Assembly: GCA_017405065.1 (NCBI GenBank)
Contig: JAFRBD010000049.1
Span: 1 to 56,187 of the forward strand
Source: Ruminococcus sp.
GTDB taxonomy: Bacteria > Bacillota > Clostridia > Oscillospirales > Acutalibacteraceae
Direction of reading: 5' to 3'
Length of the DNA: 56,187 nt
In this document: positions 1 through 7,816 of the stretch, in pieces
Numbering within the stretch: the first letter of the stretch is position 1
How the letters are laid out: each line of letters begins with the position of its first letter
Translations under genes and position numbers: made by a program
The notes under the pieces: model-generated
Seen by the model: only the letters and a program-made list of their open reading frames with translations
Database searches by the model: none
Told to the model about the DNA's origin: nothing

Positions 1-682
1 GATCGTCCATCAAGCCTTCGGGAATGATCGTACGGATGACCTCACGGATCAGATCCTCACGGATAGTTTCAATAGGAGTTTCGGCGTCATGCTGCGTCGA
101 CATAACGACGGTATCCACACGCTTCGCCCTGTCGCAGTCATAGTCGACGGTGACCTGCGTCTTTCCGTCGGGGCGCAGAGAAGGCAGAGTGCCGTTCTTG
201 CGTACTTCAGTCAAACGATACGCCATCTTCTGCGCCAGAGAGATCGCCAGCGGCATCAGCTCGGGCGTCTCGTCGCACGCGTAGCCGAACATCATGCCCT
301 GATCGCCCGCGCCGAGCTGATTATCGGCGTGTTCCTCGCCGTCCTTAAGCTCATAGGAAGCATTGACGCCCATCGCGATATCGGGGCTTTGGGTATCCAG
401 AAATACATTGACCTCGCAGGTGTTGCCGTCAAAGGTCGCCGCCTCGCTGTCGTAGCCGATGTCGCAGACAGCCTTGCGGATGACCGCCTCATAATCCACC
501 TTCGCGGTCGTGGAGATCTCTCCCATGACGTTGACTCTGCCCGTAGTCGCGGTGGTCTCACAGGCGACATGCGCGTTCTTGTCCTGAGACAGGATCGCGT
601 CGAGGATCGCGTCGGATACGCGGTCGCACAATTTATCGGGATGACCCTCGGTAACGGATTCGGATGTAAAGAAATAGCTCAT
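1..682 (-). CDS. metK: S-adenosylmethionine synthetase (5' part; runs off the left edge)
   Basis: Methionine adenosyltransferase makes S-adenosylmethionine from ATP and methionine in the cytosol. The minus-strand frame from the ATG at 682-680 reads MSYFFTSESVTEGHPDKLCD, the hallmark MetK N-terminus with the ATP-binding GHPDK motif. It continues through the conserved GAGDQGMMFGYA segment and is open to the window edge, so only about 227 N-terminal residues are visible. A GAGG ribosome-binding site lies 8 nt upstream of the ATG. The gene follows a SAM-I riboswitch and terminator (815-948), so it should be switched off when SAM is abundant. The identification is secure; only the C-terminus is missing. 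Confidence 0.97.
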   Translation of the reverse strand, partial: MSYFFTSESVTEGHPDKLCDRVSDAILDAILSQDKNAHVACETTATTGRVNVMGEISTTAKVDYEAVIRKAVCDIGYDSEAATFDGNTCEVNVFLDTQSPDIAMGVNASYELKDGEEHADNQLGAGDQGMMFGYACDETPELMPLAISLAQKMAYRLTEVRKNGTLPSLRPDGKTQVTVDYDCDRAKRVDTVVMSTQHDAETPIETIREDLIREVIRTIIPEGLMDD

Positions 683-779
683 AATAATACCTCATTCCCA
701 ATCTTTTCAAATCATATCAAGCGGTACGCTCAGAACAGGCTTTGCATATTTGCATATATGAAGCACTCATACAGTTGAG

Positions 780-812
780 ATTGTCACGAGATGAATTCCT
801 CTCAATGACAAT
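780..812. repeat. Short interspersed palindrome (TTGTCA ... TGACAA)
   Basis: An ATTGTCA arm (780-786) faces TGACAAT (806-812) around a GAATTCCTCTC core. A related element with TGTCATT/AATGACA ends lies at 4751-4787. Short elements of this kind recur in intergenic regions of Firmicutes genomes; the function is unknown. Confidence 0.45.
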
Positions 813-814
813 TC

Positions 815-850
815 AAAATAAAAGAACTCCGCGCGGCGTACCGTGCGGAG
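815..850 (-). terminator. Riboswitch-controlled intrinsic terminator before metK
   Basis: On the minus strand a GC-rich stem (827-850, CTCCGC...GCGGAG with a short loop) is followed by a T-rich tract (826-815). It lies directly 3' of the S-box aptamer and about 130 nt before metK, the expected place for the expression platform. Confidence 0.9.
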
Positions 851-857
851 CAAAAAC

Positions 858-948
858 TCATCTCTCGGTAATACCGCAGGATTTAGCACCTTACATATGC
901 AGGTTGCCGGACTTCACAGGGCCTGTCCCTCCGTCGCTCTTGATAAGT
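858..948 (-). promoter_or_regulatory. SAM-I (S-box) riboswitch
   Basis: Read on the minus strand, the segment starts CTTATCAAGAGCGACGGAGG and contains the S-box signatures: the AGAGNGRNGGAGGGA 5' core, GCCCTGTGAAGTCCGGCAACC, then AAGGTGCTAAATCC and an ACCGAGAGATGAG 3' P1 strand that pairs with the 5' end. These residues form the SAM pocket and the kink-turn/pseudoknot of the family. It sits upstream of metK and in front of an intrinsic terminator, so SAM binding should promote termination. Confidence 0.96.
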
Positions 949-968
949 GTATCAGTTATTTAGTAAAG

Positions 969-1030
969 GGAGGAGCAAGCCCCTCCCTCACTTCTTTTCA
1001 GATTATAAACCTTTCGACATAAAATGTCAA
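969..1030 (-). promoter_or_regulatory. Sigma-A promoter for the SAM riboswitch/metK transcript
   Basis: The minus strand has a perfect -35 TTGACA (1030-1025), a 17-nt spacer and a perfect -10 TATAAT (1007-1002). This places the transcription start near 995. A GGGAGG/CCTCCC hairpin (about 987-969) lies at the extreme 5' end of the predicted transcript, followed by TTT. It may be a leftover terminator of the upstream small gene or a 5' stabilising stem. Confidence 0.85.
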
Positions 1031-1049
1031 TATCCTATACAGGATCCTT

Positions 1050-1343
1050 TCAAGCGATCTCCTCTAAGGAACAGCCGCAGTCGATGCTGTGCTTGACTCT
1101 GTCCTGTACCTCGGCGCGCTTGGCGTTATTGAAACGGTCTACGGTGCCGACGAGATAGCCGGTGATGCGGCGGATGCGCTCAAAGGGTACATTGTCGTAG
1201 GTATAGCTCATATCAACATAGTCGCCGTCAACGGTAAATGTCACGGTCTTGATCAGCTTATCGGGATTCTGTTCCTTGATCTGAGATACGTACGCATTGA
1301 TTTCTGCTTTTGTCAGGCTGCCGCCGTTTACTGTTACTGTCAT
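1050..1343 (-). CDS. NrdD-like small protein (anaerobic ribonucleotide reductase family)
   Basis: A 97-residue protein starting MTVTVNGGSLTKAEINAYVS; the ATG at 1343 has a GAGGAG ribosome-binding site 7 nt upstream. The C-terminal half carries RRITGYLVGTVDRFNNAKRA followed by EVQDRVKH, a signature of the NRDD family (PF13597). That family is otherwise found in full-length anaerobic ribonucleoside-triphosphate reductases of about 700 residues. There are no catalytic glycyl-radical or thiol motifs, so this is a stand-alone small homologue and not an active reductase. The CGC and final Cys-containing tail could bind metal (inference). It lies upstream of the metK promoter in the same direction and is probably a separate unit. 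The role is unknown. Confidence 0.75.
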   Translation of the reverse strand: MTVTVNGGSLTKAEINAYVSQIKEQNPDKLIKTVTFTVDGDYVDMSYTYDNVPFERIRRITGYLVGTVDRFNNAKRAEVQDRVKHSIDCGCSLEEIA

Positions 1344-1614
1344 GTCAATCTCCTCATTTCCTAAAGTTTTATTGGATTCAATACCAAATAAGCGGTTAAA
1401 ACACACTTTATCTTGATTGCAGTTCAAATAATAGCACAACATATAGTGGTTTGCAAGTAACAAAACTATATTTTTCAGTTACAAGTTTTTAACTTATTTT
1501 GTATCTCCCGTCATCAGGGGCGCTATATATAGTATTATACAGCATCATTGTATAATTATATTGCGAATCGGGAAAAATAAAATATAAATATTTATTCAGA
1601 AAATAGGGAGGTTA
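1344..1614. other. Intergenic region, AT-rich, no gene seen
   Basis: This is the divergent gap between the NrdD-like gene (minus) and a small plus-strand ORF. It is AT-rich and contains the ribosome-binding site of the right-hand gene (GGGAGG at 1606-1611). No RNA structure or ORF of interest was recognised. Confidence 0.5.
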
Positions 1615-1755
1615 ATGAATATGGTCGGATTTCTGATCGGCTTGGTCGTCGGAGGTATCTTCGGCGTGATCGTGATGGCGCTGATGAACATTGCACGAGA
1701 CGCGGATGATCATGCAGAAAAGCAGCATAATTTATGGCATGATAAATCATTATAA
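1615..1755 (+). CDS. DUF3789-like single-pass membrane peptide
   Basis: A 46-residue ORF reading MNMVGFLIGLVVGGIFGVIV followed by MALMNIARDADDH, with a GGGAGG ribosome-binding site just upstream (a second in-frame ATG lies at 1621). One glycine-zipper-like transmembrane helix is followed by a short polar tail with Arg/Asp/His. This is the DUF3789 pattern, a family of tiny membrane proteins common on Firmicutes mobile elements. A second member lies inside the ICE at 23482-23619. Here it is isolated on the chromosome, perhaps a remnant of an older element. The function is unknown. Confidence 0.7.
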   Translation: MNMVGFLIGLVVGGIFGVIVMALMNIARDADDHAEKQHNLWHDKSL

Positions 1756-1929
1756 CTGATAGGCGTTCTCCGGAACAGACAGGGAGCAGCCGAACGACTG
1801 CTTCCTACCAATCTATCAATCAAGTCACTTTTAAAGCATCATCAATGATTCGCACGAAAACAAGACGCCCACTTCTTGTGAGCGCCTTGTCGGTTGTCTG
1901 ATGATATATCGACGCGAACAGTCGACTTT

Positions 1930-2778
1930 TTAATAACGAGAATAATACTCTGTCTCGTAAAAGCCGTATGAGATGAATACTCCTCCCATAAAGGCTGCAA
2001 ATAGATATTGCAGCAATGTAGCGGTCCAAGTAAACTTACTTGGGACAGCGCCTTCAAAGAACGAGACCGTAAAGCAGAAACAGAGGATAAGCAGCCCTGA
2101 AGTCACGAAGAATAACACGGGGCTTTTCTTCAGCAGGAAAACCAGTTGAAGAACAAGGCAAACGATCGTGAAAATGATCGGCAGCTTAAGATAGAAAAAG
2201 ATATTCTCAAAGGTTTTCTCAAAAGCCTGTGATATCAGCCATTTCTCCATCCTGTTATTTCCTAACGCCGATGTATACTGCGACAGCTCGTAATGCCACG
2301 AGTAAAGACACGGCACCATGCTTAACGCCTCTAAGACCACCATGATGATCGCCGTTACCTTTGGCTTGGACCAGAGCATCTCAGGTAATTGCGGAGGTAA
2401 TCTAAGGGGGCTGTTAAAGGGGATTTTCCGAATTTTGCGGATCAAAAAGACAATCAGAAGGACGATCCCGAAGAACACTGCGTACCCGATTACAAAAAGC
2501 ACCAGGAACGGTATGATCGTAGGAATCATACTAAACACAACTACGATCCCGATGGCAACAAACAGCAAGATCGACATAACATTAAGCGAATGAGAGCCGT
2601 TTTGTACAGAATAGAGGATCATCGCCAACACGATAAAGTACAGATATCCCCAAAACGGAGAAATCGTATCGGGAAAGGAGACTGAGAATAGGATCAGAAA
2701 CAATCCTATATATAACAAAAGCGCTCCGAGCAATAAACTCGGGATGAGTTTTTTATTCTCTGATTGATACATTGGCAT
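1930..2778 (-). CDS. Polytopic membrane protein of unknown function
   Basis: A 282-residue protein starting MPMYQSENKKLIPSLLLGAL. The ATG at 2778 has AGGAGG 8 nt upstream, so the longer upstream frame is not needed. About seven or eight strongly hydrophobic segments run through the protein. A soluble-looking stretch in the middle (SPLRLPPQLPEMLWSKPK) is followed by further helices, and the protein ends YETEYYSRY. I see no catalytic or transport motif. It is a single gene between a small plus-strand ORF and the SPFH block; I cannot assign a function. Confidence 0.7.
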   Translation of the reverse strand: MPMYQSENKKLIPSLLLGALLLYIGLFLILFSVSFPDTISPFWGYLYFIVLAMILYSVQNGSHSLNVMSILLFVAIGIVVVFSMIPTIIPFLVLFVIGYAVFFGIVLLIVFLIRKIRKIPFNSPLRLPPQLPEMLWSKPKVTAIIMVVLEALSMVPCLYSWHYELSQYTSALGNNRMEKWLISQAFEKTFENIFFYLKLPIIFTIVCLVLQLVFLLKKSPVLFFVTSGLLILCFCFTVSFFEGAVPSKFTWTATLLQYLFAAFMGGVFISYGFYETEYYSRY

Positions 2779-2819
2779 GTGCAATTTCCTCCTAAAATGC
2801 AATAGACAATTCGGCGTCT

Positions 2820-2849
2820 CAAAGGCTCCTTTGAGATAAAGGAGCCTTT
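2820..2849 (-). terminator. Terminator after the SPFH gene block
   Basis: A perfect 12-bp stem (AAAGGCTCCTTT / AAAGGAGCCTTT) with a 5-nt loop lies just downstream of the SPFH gene on the minus strand. The stem ends in a short T run. Confidence 0.75.
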
Positions 2850-2889
2850 CTTCCCTTGATGAGATAGTTACAAGCTGCTCTGAAAAGAA

Positions 2890-3795
2890 TTATTCTTTCG
2901 GTTCGGTCACCATTTCCTTGACAGAAGCTGCCAGCGACGCTACCTTGGACATATCCGACGGAATGATCAGCTTGGTCGCCTTGCCGTCGGCAACCTTCGC
3001 GAGCGCTTCCAGAGATTTCAGCTCGATGACCTTCTCGCTGGGGTTCGCTTCACTCAGCATACGCAGCGCGTCGGCGTTCGCCTTCTGAACGGTCAGGATC
3101 GCCTGTGCTTCACCTTCCGCCTCGCGGATCTTGCTTTCCTTGATCGCATCGGCTTTCAGGATCGCACTTTCCTTCATACCTTCGGCGACAAGGATCTGGG
3201 ATCTCTTCTCACCCTCTGCGTCGAGAATACGGGCGCGGCGCTCGCGCTCCGCCTTCATCTGCTTTTCCATGGCGTCCTGGATCTCGCGCGGCGGCAGGAT
3301 GTTCTTCAGCTCGACGCGGATCACACGGATGCCCCATGCGTCGGTGGCTTCATCGAGGATGATGCGGATCTTGTCATTGATGGTGTCGCGGGAGGTCAGG
3401 GTGGAGTCGAGCTCGAGATCGCCGATGATATTTCGAAGGGTGGTGGCGGTCAGGTTCTCGATCGCGCTCAGCGGACGCTCTACGCCGTAGGTGTACAGCT
3501 TGGGGTCGGTGATCTCAAAGTAAACGACGGTGTCGATCTGCATCGTGACGTTATCACGGGTGATAACCGGCTGCGGCGGGAAGTCCACGACCTGTTCCTT
3601 TAACGATACTTTCTTGGAGATACGGTCGATAAAGGGCACCTTGAGGTGCAGACCGGTTCCCCATGTCTGATAATACGCGCCGAGACGCTCGATGACAAAG
3701 GCGTGCGCCTGCGGAACGATCTTGATATTGCGCGCGATGATAATGACGATCAGCAGCGCGATGACTGCAATAATAATTAATGATACGATTGACAT
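2890..3795 (-). CDS. SPFH/band 7 (stomatin/paraslipin) membrane scaffold protein
   Basis: A 301-residue protein with an N-terminal transmembrane helix (residues 3-22), then a band 7 domain that includes VPQAHAFVIERLGAYYQTWG and the PPREIQDAMEKQMKAERERR coiled-coil hinge. An Ala/Glu-rich helix follows (EGEAQAILTVQKANADALRM). SPFH proteins form large membrane-anchored rings that organise microdomains and modulate proteases. The adjacent NfeD gene (3868-4299) is the classic partner of stomatin-type SPFH proteins and supports this call. It ends VKEMVTEPKE. The start is the first ATG, with GGAAA upstream. Confidence 0.93.
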   Translation of the reverse strand: MSIVSLIIIAVIALLIVIIIARNIKIVPQAHAFVIERLGAYYQTWGTGLHLKVPFIDRISKKVSLKEQVVDFPPQPVITRDNVTMQIDTVVYFEITDPKLYTYGVERPLSAIENLTATTLRNIIGDLELDSTLTSRDTINDKIRIILDEATDAWGIRVIRVELKNILPPREIQDAMEKQMKAERERRARILDAEGEKRSQILVAEGMKESAILKADAIKESKIREAEGEAQAILTVQKANADALRMLSEANPSEKVIELKSLEALAKVADGKATKLIIPSDMSKVASLAASVKEMVTEPKE

Positions 3796-3867
3796 AATGA
3801 TTTCCTTTCTATTGCCTTATCGGCATTGAATAGTAATATGTTTTGAATAAATGATCGATTCATTCAA

Positions 3868-4299
3868 TCATTCTTTCCGTACGATCAATTTAACGCCTTC
3901 GATGGTTTTTACCGTAACAGACGTATCCTTGGGAATCTTCTCGTCGTTCATGCTGCGCGCCGTCCATTTCTGACCGTCGACCATAACCAATCCCTGTGCC
4001 TTTTCATTGTCGATTTCTTCCAGCACAAGGGCAGTCTTGCCGATAAAGCGGTCGGCATTGGTCGGTTCGGAGCCGCGGCTCTTCAGCTTTTTGACCAAAG
4101 GTCGTGTGATAGTCAAGGCAAGAGCAGATACGCCTACAAATACCGCGATCTGGATCATGATGTTATCCGTGAACAACGAGGTCACGCACGCGGCGATCCC
4201 GCCGATCGTGAACCATATCGATACCAGCTGTACCGTGATCGCTTCCAGCAGTGCCGTCGCTACGGCGAGTACCAGCCATACAATTGTCATAGTATTCAT
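3868..4299 (-). CDS. NfeD-like membrane protein, partner of the SPFH protein
   Basis: A 143-residue protein with three to four N-terminal transmembrane segments (about residues 5-65), then a soluble OB-fold-like C-terminal domain. That domain includes DRFIGKTALVLEEIDNEKAQ and ends SVTVKTIEGVKLIVRKE, typical of short NfeD1b proteins. These usually lie next to a stomatin gene, as here, and are thought to stabilise or assemble the SPFH ring. An AGGAGG ribosome-binding site precedes the ATG. The protease domain of long NfeD proteins is absent. Confidence 0.9.
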   Translation of the reverse strand: MNTMTIVWLVLAVATALLEAITVQLVSIWFTIGGIAACVTSLFTDNIMIQIAVFVGVSALALTITRPLVKKLKSRGSEPTNADRFIGKTALVLEEIDNEKAQGLVMVDGQKWTARSMNDEKIPKDTSVTVKTIEGVKLIVRKE

Positions 4300-4417
4300 G
4301 GGTTACCTCCTGAAAAAGAATCCGCCCGGGGGTCTCATAAAAAGATGAGGGCGCGGCATCGGTCTGAAAAACAGAAACGGAGCCGGAAAATGCCTCGGAT
4401 GCATCATTCTGAATACG

Positions 4418-4726
4418 CTAAATATCATGATCTTTAAATAACGCCTCCTTATTTTCTGCAGGCTCGACGGGCATATTCTGTCTGTCGGCTCTGCGAGCGA
4501 CGAAAAATGAAATGACCAACAGGACGAACAGCGGGATGAAAATGAGCATCATCAGGTTGTTGCCGGTAAATATCGCGATCAGCATCAGGACGAATGTCAA
4601 AATGCACAGGATCGCGCTGATCGTGGTATTCGTCGATTTCTTCTGGGATCCGTAAACGTCTTTGTATTGGTTAGCCTGAGCCGCTACGGGGCGGTTCTTC
4701 ATAAAATCGGTTTGATTGTTTTCCAT
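4418..4726 (-). CDS. Small two-helix membrane protein
   Basis: A 102-residue protein starting MENNQTDFMKNRPVAAQANQ. A polar N-terminal third is followed by two hydrophobic helices (about residues 33-52 and 57-75) with an FFVARRADRQN basic cap, then an acidic tail. It lies between NfeD and the prohibitin-like gene on the same strand, so it may belong to the same membrane-microdomain operon (inference). I recognise no family. Confidence 0.65.
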   Translation of the reverse strand: MENNQTDFMKNRPVAAQANQYKDVYGSQKKSTNTTISAILCILTFVLMLIAIFTGNNLMMLIFIPLFVLLVISFFVARRADRQNMPVEPAENKEALFKDHDI

Positions 4727-4750
4727 AGTTGATTCCTCGATTGATGATCG

Positions 4751-4787
4751 TGTCATTTCCGAAGGGTCGCAGTCCCTCTCAATGACA
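4751..4787. repeat. Short interspersed palindrome (TGTCATT ... AATGACA)
   Basis: TGTCATT (4751-4757) and AATGACA (4781-4787) flank a core with GGGTCGCAGTCCC. It resembles the element at 780-812. Confidence 0.45.
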
Positions 4788-4797
4788 CACTGAATTC

Positions 4798-5625
4798 TTA
4801 CTTATCCTCGACGTCGCCGAGGTCGATAATGGTACTTCCGTTTCCGCTGACCTTGGGCAGCTCGCCGTCCCACTTCTCGATCTTCTTATATTCAAGCACC
4901 TCGTCGGTCAGCGACTTTGCGATCGTATCGTTCGCCTCAGCCTCGCCGTCGGCACGAACCTTAACCGCTTCTGCTTCAGCCTCCGCATTGGTCACAACGG
5001 TTTTCTTGTCTGTCTCCGCCTTCAGAAGCTGCTGCTGGGCGACCTGTTTCTCTTCGATCGCGGTGATGAACGCTTCGGAAAAGTCAAAATCGATGATATT
5101 GACGTCGGTGACATACAGACCGATGGAGTTGAGCTTCTCATTCAGACCGGTGACCAGTCCGTCCGAAATCAGCGCACGGTTGGTAACGGTCTCTTCCGCC
5201 GTATAGGTAGCGGTGATCGCCTTGAGCACTTCATTGACGGCAGGGGTGACAAGCACATCCTCATAATTTGCTCCGATGTTTTTATAAATACTGTAGGATT
5301 TAGAGGTGTCGACGCGGTAGTTGATGGCGAGTTTCGTATCGACGCTCTGCAGATCCTTCGAAAACGCTTCGGTCTGGACCTCCAGCTTCTGGATACGGTT
5401 GTCGATCTTCACCACGTTCTGCACAAAGGGGATCTTCATATGGATGCCCTCCTGCAAAACGCCCTCGTTGACCTTGCCTAAGGTGACGACGACGCCGGTG
5501 TGACCCGCGTCGACCACGACAAAGGCGTTGATCGCGACGATGACGACCAGAACAGCGATCACGCCGAGAATGATATATTTCTTCCATTTCGGTTTCTTTT
5601 CTTTTAATTCCGTCACATTTTCCAT
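4798..5625 (-). CDS. Prohibitin/HflC-like SPFH membrane protein
   Basis: A 275-residue protein starting MENVTELKEKKPKWKKYIIL, with AAAGGAG upstream of the ATG at 5625. A single transmembrane helix (about residues 18-38) is followed by the band 7/prohibitin domain (VVDAGHTGVVVTLGKVNEGV; EGIHMKIPFVQNV). An Ala/Glu-rich coiled coil comes next (EAEAEAVKVRADGEAEANDT). Proteins of this type form cage-like membrane rings that regulate FtsH-type proteolysis. No HflK partner is adjacent. With the stomatin/NfeD pair downstream, the region encodes two distinct SPFH systems. Confidence 0.9.
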   Translation of the reverse strand: MENVTELKEKKPKWKKYIILGVIAVLVVIVAINAFVVVDAGHTGVVVTLGKVNEGVLQEGIHMKIPFVQNVVKIDNRIQKLEVQTEAFSKDLQSVDTKLAINYRVDTSKSYSIYKNIGANYEDVLVTPAVNEVLKAITATYTAEETVTNRALISDGLVTGLNEKLNSIGLYVTDVNIIDFDFSEAFITAIEEKQVAQQQLLKAETDKKTVVTNAEAEAEAVKVRADGEAEANDTIAKSLTDEVLEYKKIEKWDGELPKVSGNGSTIIDLGDVEDK

Positions 5626-5636
5626 AATGTACTCCT

Positions 5637-6182
5637 TTATTGAAAACAAATGCAGGTTTGGAACATACTGTCCGCTTGTCGCTTACAGCAAGATGCGGCA
5701 TAACCGTAAGCCATGATGCGTAAAGCGGTTTTGATCTTCTCTCTGTCGGGTTCGGGGATATCCGAGAGCGATCGTGCCGCCGTATCGGCGACCTCCCCTA
5801 TCCTGTCCAGCGGCAATCGGGCTTCTTCCAGCGTATCTGCCATCTCACAAAAGACGTCGTACAGACGTTCCTCGGTGATGATGTCGTCGCTGACGTCGTC
5901 CGTATCGCCGTTGATATAAGTCAGCAGCCCTCCGATACGGTCGATCGCCATACATTCTCTGAGTTCGGATATCAGCAGGATGCGCGCCAGATGCCGCTCG
6001 CTGTATTTTTTCGCTTCGGGATGCGGTACATAACCGCGCTTGATCCAATTCTGGATCGTCGTCGGCTCCAGATCACTCAGCTTACAGATCTGACCGAGCG
6101 TCAGACCGTCAGCCGCCCGTATCAGCGGAAGGTAATCGGCGATCCTGCCGCGCCTCTTTTCATCTGATTTTTCTTCAGTCAT
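5637..6182 (-). CDS. DUF1836 family regulator-like protein
   Basis: A 181-residue protein with a MerR/HTH-like N-terminal half (LTLGQICKLSDLEPTTIQNW, then IKRGYVPHP and KYSERHLARILLISELR). A helical DUF1836 body with IDRIGGLLTYINGDTDDVSD follows. The family is common in Firmicutes and its role is unsettled; the N-terminal HTH suggests DNA binding. AGGAGG lies 7 nt before the ATG. The stop lies only 11 nt before the start codon of the prohibitin-like gene, so the two are likely one operon. Confidence 0.85.
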   Translation of the reverse strand: MTEEKSDEKRRGRIADYLPLIRAADGLTLGQICKLSDLEPTTIQNWIKRGYVPHPEAKKYSERHLARILLISELRECMAIDRIGGLLTYINGDTDDVSDDIITEERLYDVFCEMADTLEEARLPLDRIGEVADTAARSLSDIPEPDREKIKTALRIMAYGYAASCCKRQADSMFQTCICFQ

Positions 6183-6273
6183 GATCCGCCTCCTTTTACA
6201 AGTTTACATGATTATATCACAGGTTCACGTGACTGTCAATACCTTTCACGCGATTATTTTATGAATTTTTTGT

Positions 6274-6298
6274 AAAAAAAGCCCGCCGTCAGGCGAGC
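6274..6298 (-). terminator. Terminator after the lipoprotein gene
   Basis: The minus strand reads GCTCGCC, a 4-nt loop, GGCGGGC, then seven T's. It is placed 35 nt after the lipoprotein stop. Confidence 0.85.
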
Positions 6299-6332
6299 TT
6301 CGAAATCAATCTGTTGTTATCTCTATCAAATA

Positions 6333-6806
6333 CTATTCAAAAACCTTTTCGGTGATCACCGAACCGTCGTCGTTGCAATAGACGACCTTTACCCTCGGGT
6401 TTTCGGTATCGACATACTGACGCAGCTCCTCGGCAACCCCTGTAAAAACCTCCGCACTATCGGACAATGCGCTGTCGATTTTTTCTTTCATCACAGCGAC
6501 ATTCTCTTCACTGTAATGCTCGACGTAGGTATACTCATACACTAATGTATTATCTTCCGCATAAACCTCCGTCTTAACGACCGATTCACCGCCTTCGGTA
6601 GACTCTTTGATGCGCTGCTGTATCCCGGGGTCGTTCAGATAATCATCAATGGACACGAACCGCTTCGCGGAAGCGGTGGGAGCGACAGTAGCCGCCGCAG
6701 AATCCGCGCTGTCTTTCGTCGCACTGTTCTCACTGTTCTTTTCACCGCAAGCTGCAAGGGATACGCAGAATAATAATGCCAATAATAAACAAATCAACTT
6801 TTTCAT
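6333..6806 (-). CDS. DUF4854-like lipoprotein
   Basis: A 157-residue protein with a lipoprotein signal peptide (MKKLICLLLALLFCVSLAAC). The lipobox is LAAC with Cys20. A Ser/Ala-rich linker leads to a compact domain containing FVSIDDYLNDPGIQQ and YEYTYVEHYSEENVAVMKEK. This alpha/beta pattern matches DUF4854, a family of small Firmicutes lipoproteins of unknown role. It should be anchored on the outer face of the membrane. A terminator follows. It lies 21 nt after the acyltransferase-like gene and may be co-transcribed with it. Confidence 0.8.
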   Translation of the reverse strand: MKKLICLLLALLFCVSLAACGEKNSENSATKDSADSAAATVAPTASAKRFVSIDDYLNDPGIQQRIKESTEGGESVVKTEVYAEDNTLVYEYTYVEHYSEENVAVMKEKIDSALSDSAEVFTGVAEELRQYVDTENPRVKVVYCNDDGSVITEKVFE

Positions 6807-6827
6807 ATTGTTATACTCCTTAGGTTA

Positions 6828-7724
6828 TTATTGATAATCAAAGCCGCTGGGCTCGCAGATCGGCTTGTCGAGGATCTCGGGATTCTCGCATATGTACTGC
6901 ACGAGCTTCAGGCTGCGGGCAAAATAGAAGCCGTCGCCGATACGCTCGTCAAGCGTCGCGCCTATATCGCAGACCTTGCGGATCTGCTTGCTGCCGTCGG
7001 GCATCAGGCATTCCTCGTCGTGAATCGTGCCGATCGTGATCATCAAACTATTGGTGCCGTAGTTGTTCAGATGATGATACACAGCAGGACACTTGATAGA
7101 GCCGAGGTTGGACAGAAAGATCGAGGAATAATGCGGATCGCCGTCAGAAAATGCTTTCGGGGTCTTGCCCCAGTAATCCAGCCAGCGCGCGACCTTGCAG
7201 ATCAGCATCACGATCGGTCTGGGCAGAGCGCCGACCTTATCGAGCGTATCATCGATCCCGCCCTTTTTGTTCGCGTCTCTGCGTACCTTTCTGACTTTAT
7301 CGACGACCAGCCTGCTGACGTTGTCGACGGTGTCGGTAGCCTTGGGCACAAAAAACAGCAGCGCCTCTTCCGCGTGATCGTCAAACGCCAGCTTCGCCGC
7401 GAAAGCGCAGCTGATCTCATAGCGCTCGTAGGTGCGTCCCGCCTGAACAAAGCGGTTCATCAGCGGGCGCTCGTTCACCATCTTGGCGCAGGCGGCGATC
7501 ACACAGTGGAAAAAGGTCGTTTTCAGTTCCGGATGCTCAAGGTTCTTTTTATCGACGAACTCCAGCATTTTCGTTACATCGATCGTATCGTGCAGATACA
7601 CCTCGCAGTCTGTGCGCTTGGGCCACAGGCAGGTCATGATCGTCTGCAGTCCGGGAACCTTGACGCGTCTGCCGTCCCAGCGATCGCCCCACTTGCGTTT
7701 ATATCCGTTGATTACTTTTGCCAT
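6828..7724 (-). CDS. CAT/E2-type acyltransferase-fold protein
   Basis: A 298-residue protein resembling the catalytic domain of 2-oxoacid dehydrogenase E2 or chloramphenicol acetyltransferase. It has DTIDVTKMLEFVDKKNLEHP, then TFFHCVIAACAKMVNERPLM and SSIFLSNLGSIKCPAVYHHL. In true family members a late HxxxDG holds the catalytic histidine; here the corresponding stretch reads HHLNNYG, so the Asp is not conserved and activity is uncertain. There is no lipoyl or E3-binding domain, so this is not a complete E2. It lies with a MBL-fold hydrolase and an acyl-CoA ligase upstream, hinting at an acyl-transfer pathway (inference). Confidence 0.75.
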   Translation of the reverse strand: MAKVINGYKRKWGDRWDGRRVKVPGLQTIMTCLWPKRTDCEVYLHDTIDVTKMLEFVDKKNLEHPELKTTFFHCVIAACAKMVNERPLMNRFVQAGRTYERYEISCAFAAKLAFDDHAEEALLFFVPKATDTVDNVSRLVVDKVRKVRRDANKKGGIDDTLDKVGALPRPIVMLICKVARWLDYWGKTPKAFSDGDPHYSSIFLSNLGSIKCPAVYHHLNNYGTNSLMITIGTIHDEECLMPDGSKQIRKVCDIGATLDERIGDGFYFARSLKLVQYICENPEILDKPICEPSGFDYQ

Positions 7725-7759
7725 AGTATCATCCTCTCTATCAATATCGGTTAAGTTCC

Positions 7760-7812
7760 TTTGAAACCCTCAGTCGCCTGCGGCGACAGCTCCTTTAGAA
7801 AAGGGAGCCAAA
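7760..7812. repeat. Interspersed palindromic repeat with GTCGCC-TGC-GGCGAC hairpin
   Basis: A perfect 6-bp hairpin GTCGCC/GGCGAC (7773-7787) is nested within flanking CCTTTGAAACCCTC and CTCCTTTAGAAAAGGGAGCC sequence. This layout resembles a MITE-like repeat scattered through Firmicutes genomes (from memory). Only one full copy is in the window. Confidence 0.5.
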
Positions 7813-7816
7813 AAAA

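Noticed and set aside
89..778. Plus-strand open frame over metK
   Set aside because: The opposite strand encodes unmistakable MetK motifs; this is its shadow.
6828..7724. Chloramphenicol resistance acetyltransferase
   Set aside because: The fold is shared, but the HxxxDG active-site motif is not conserved and the length and sequence fit an E2-like protein better.
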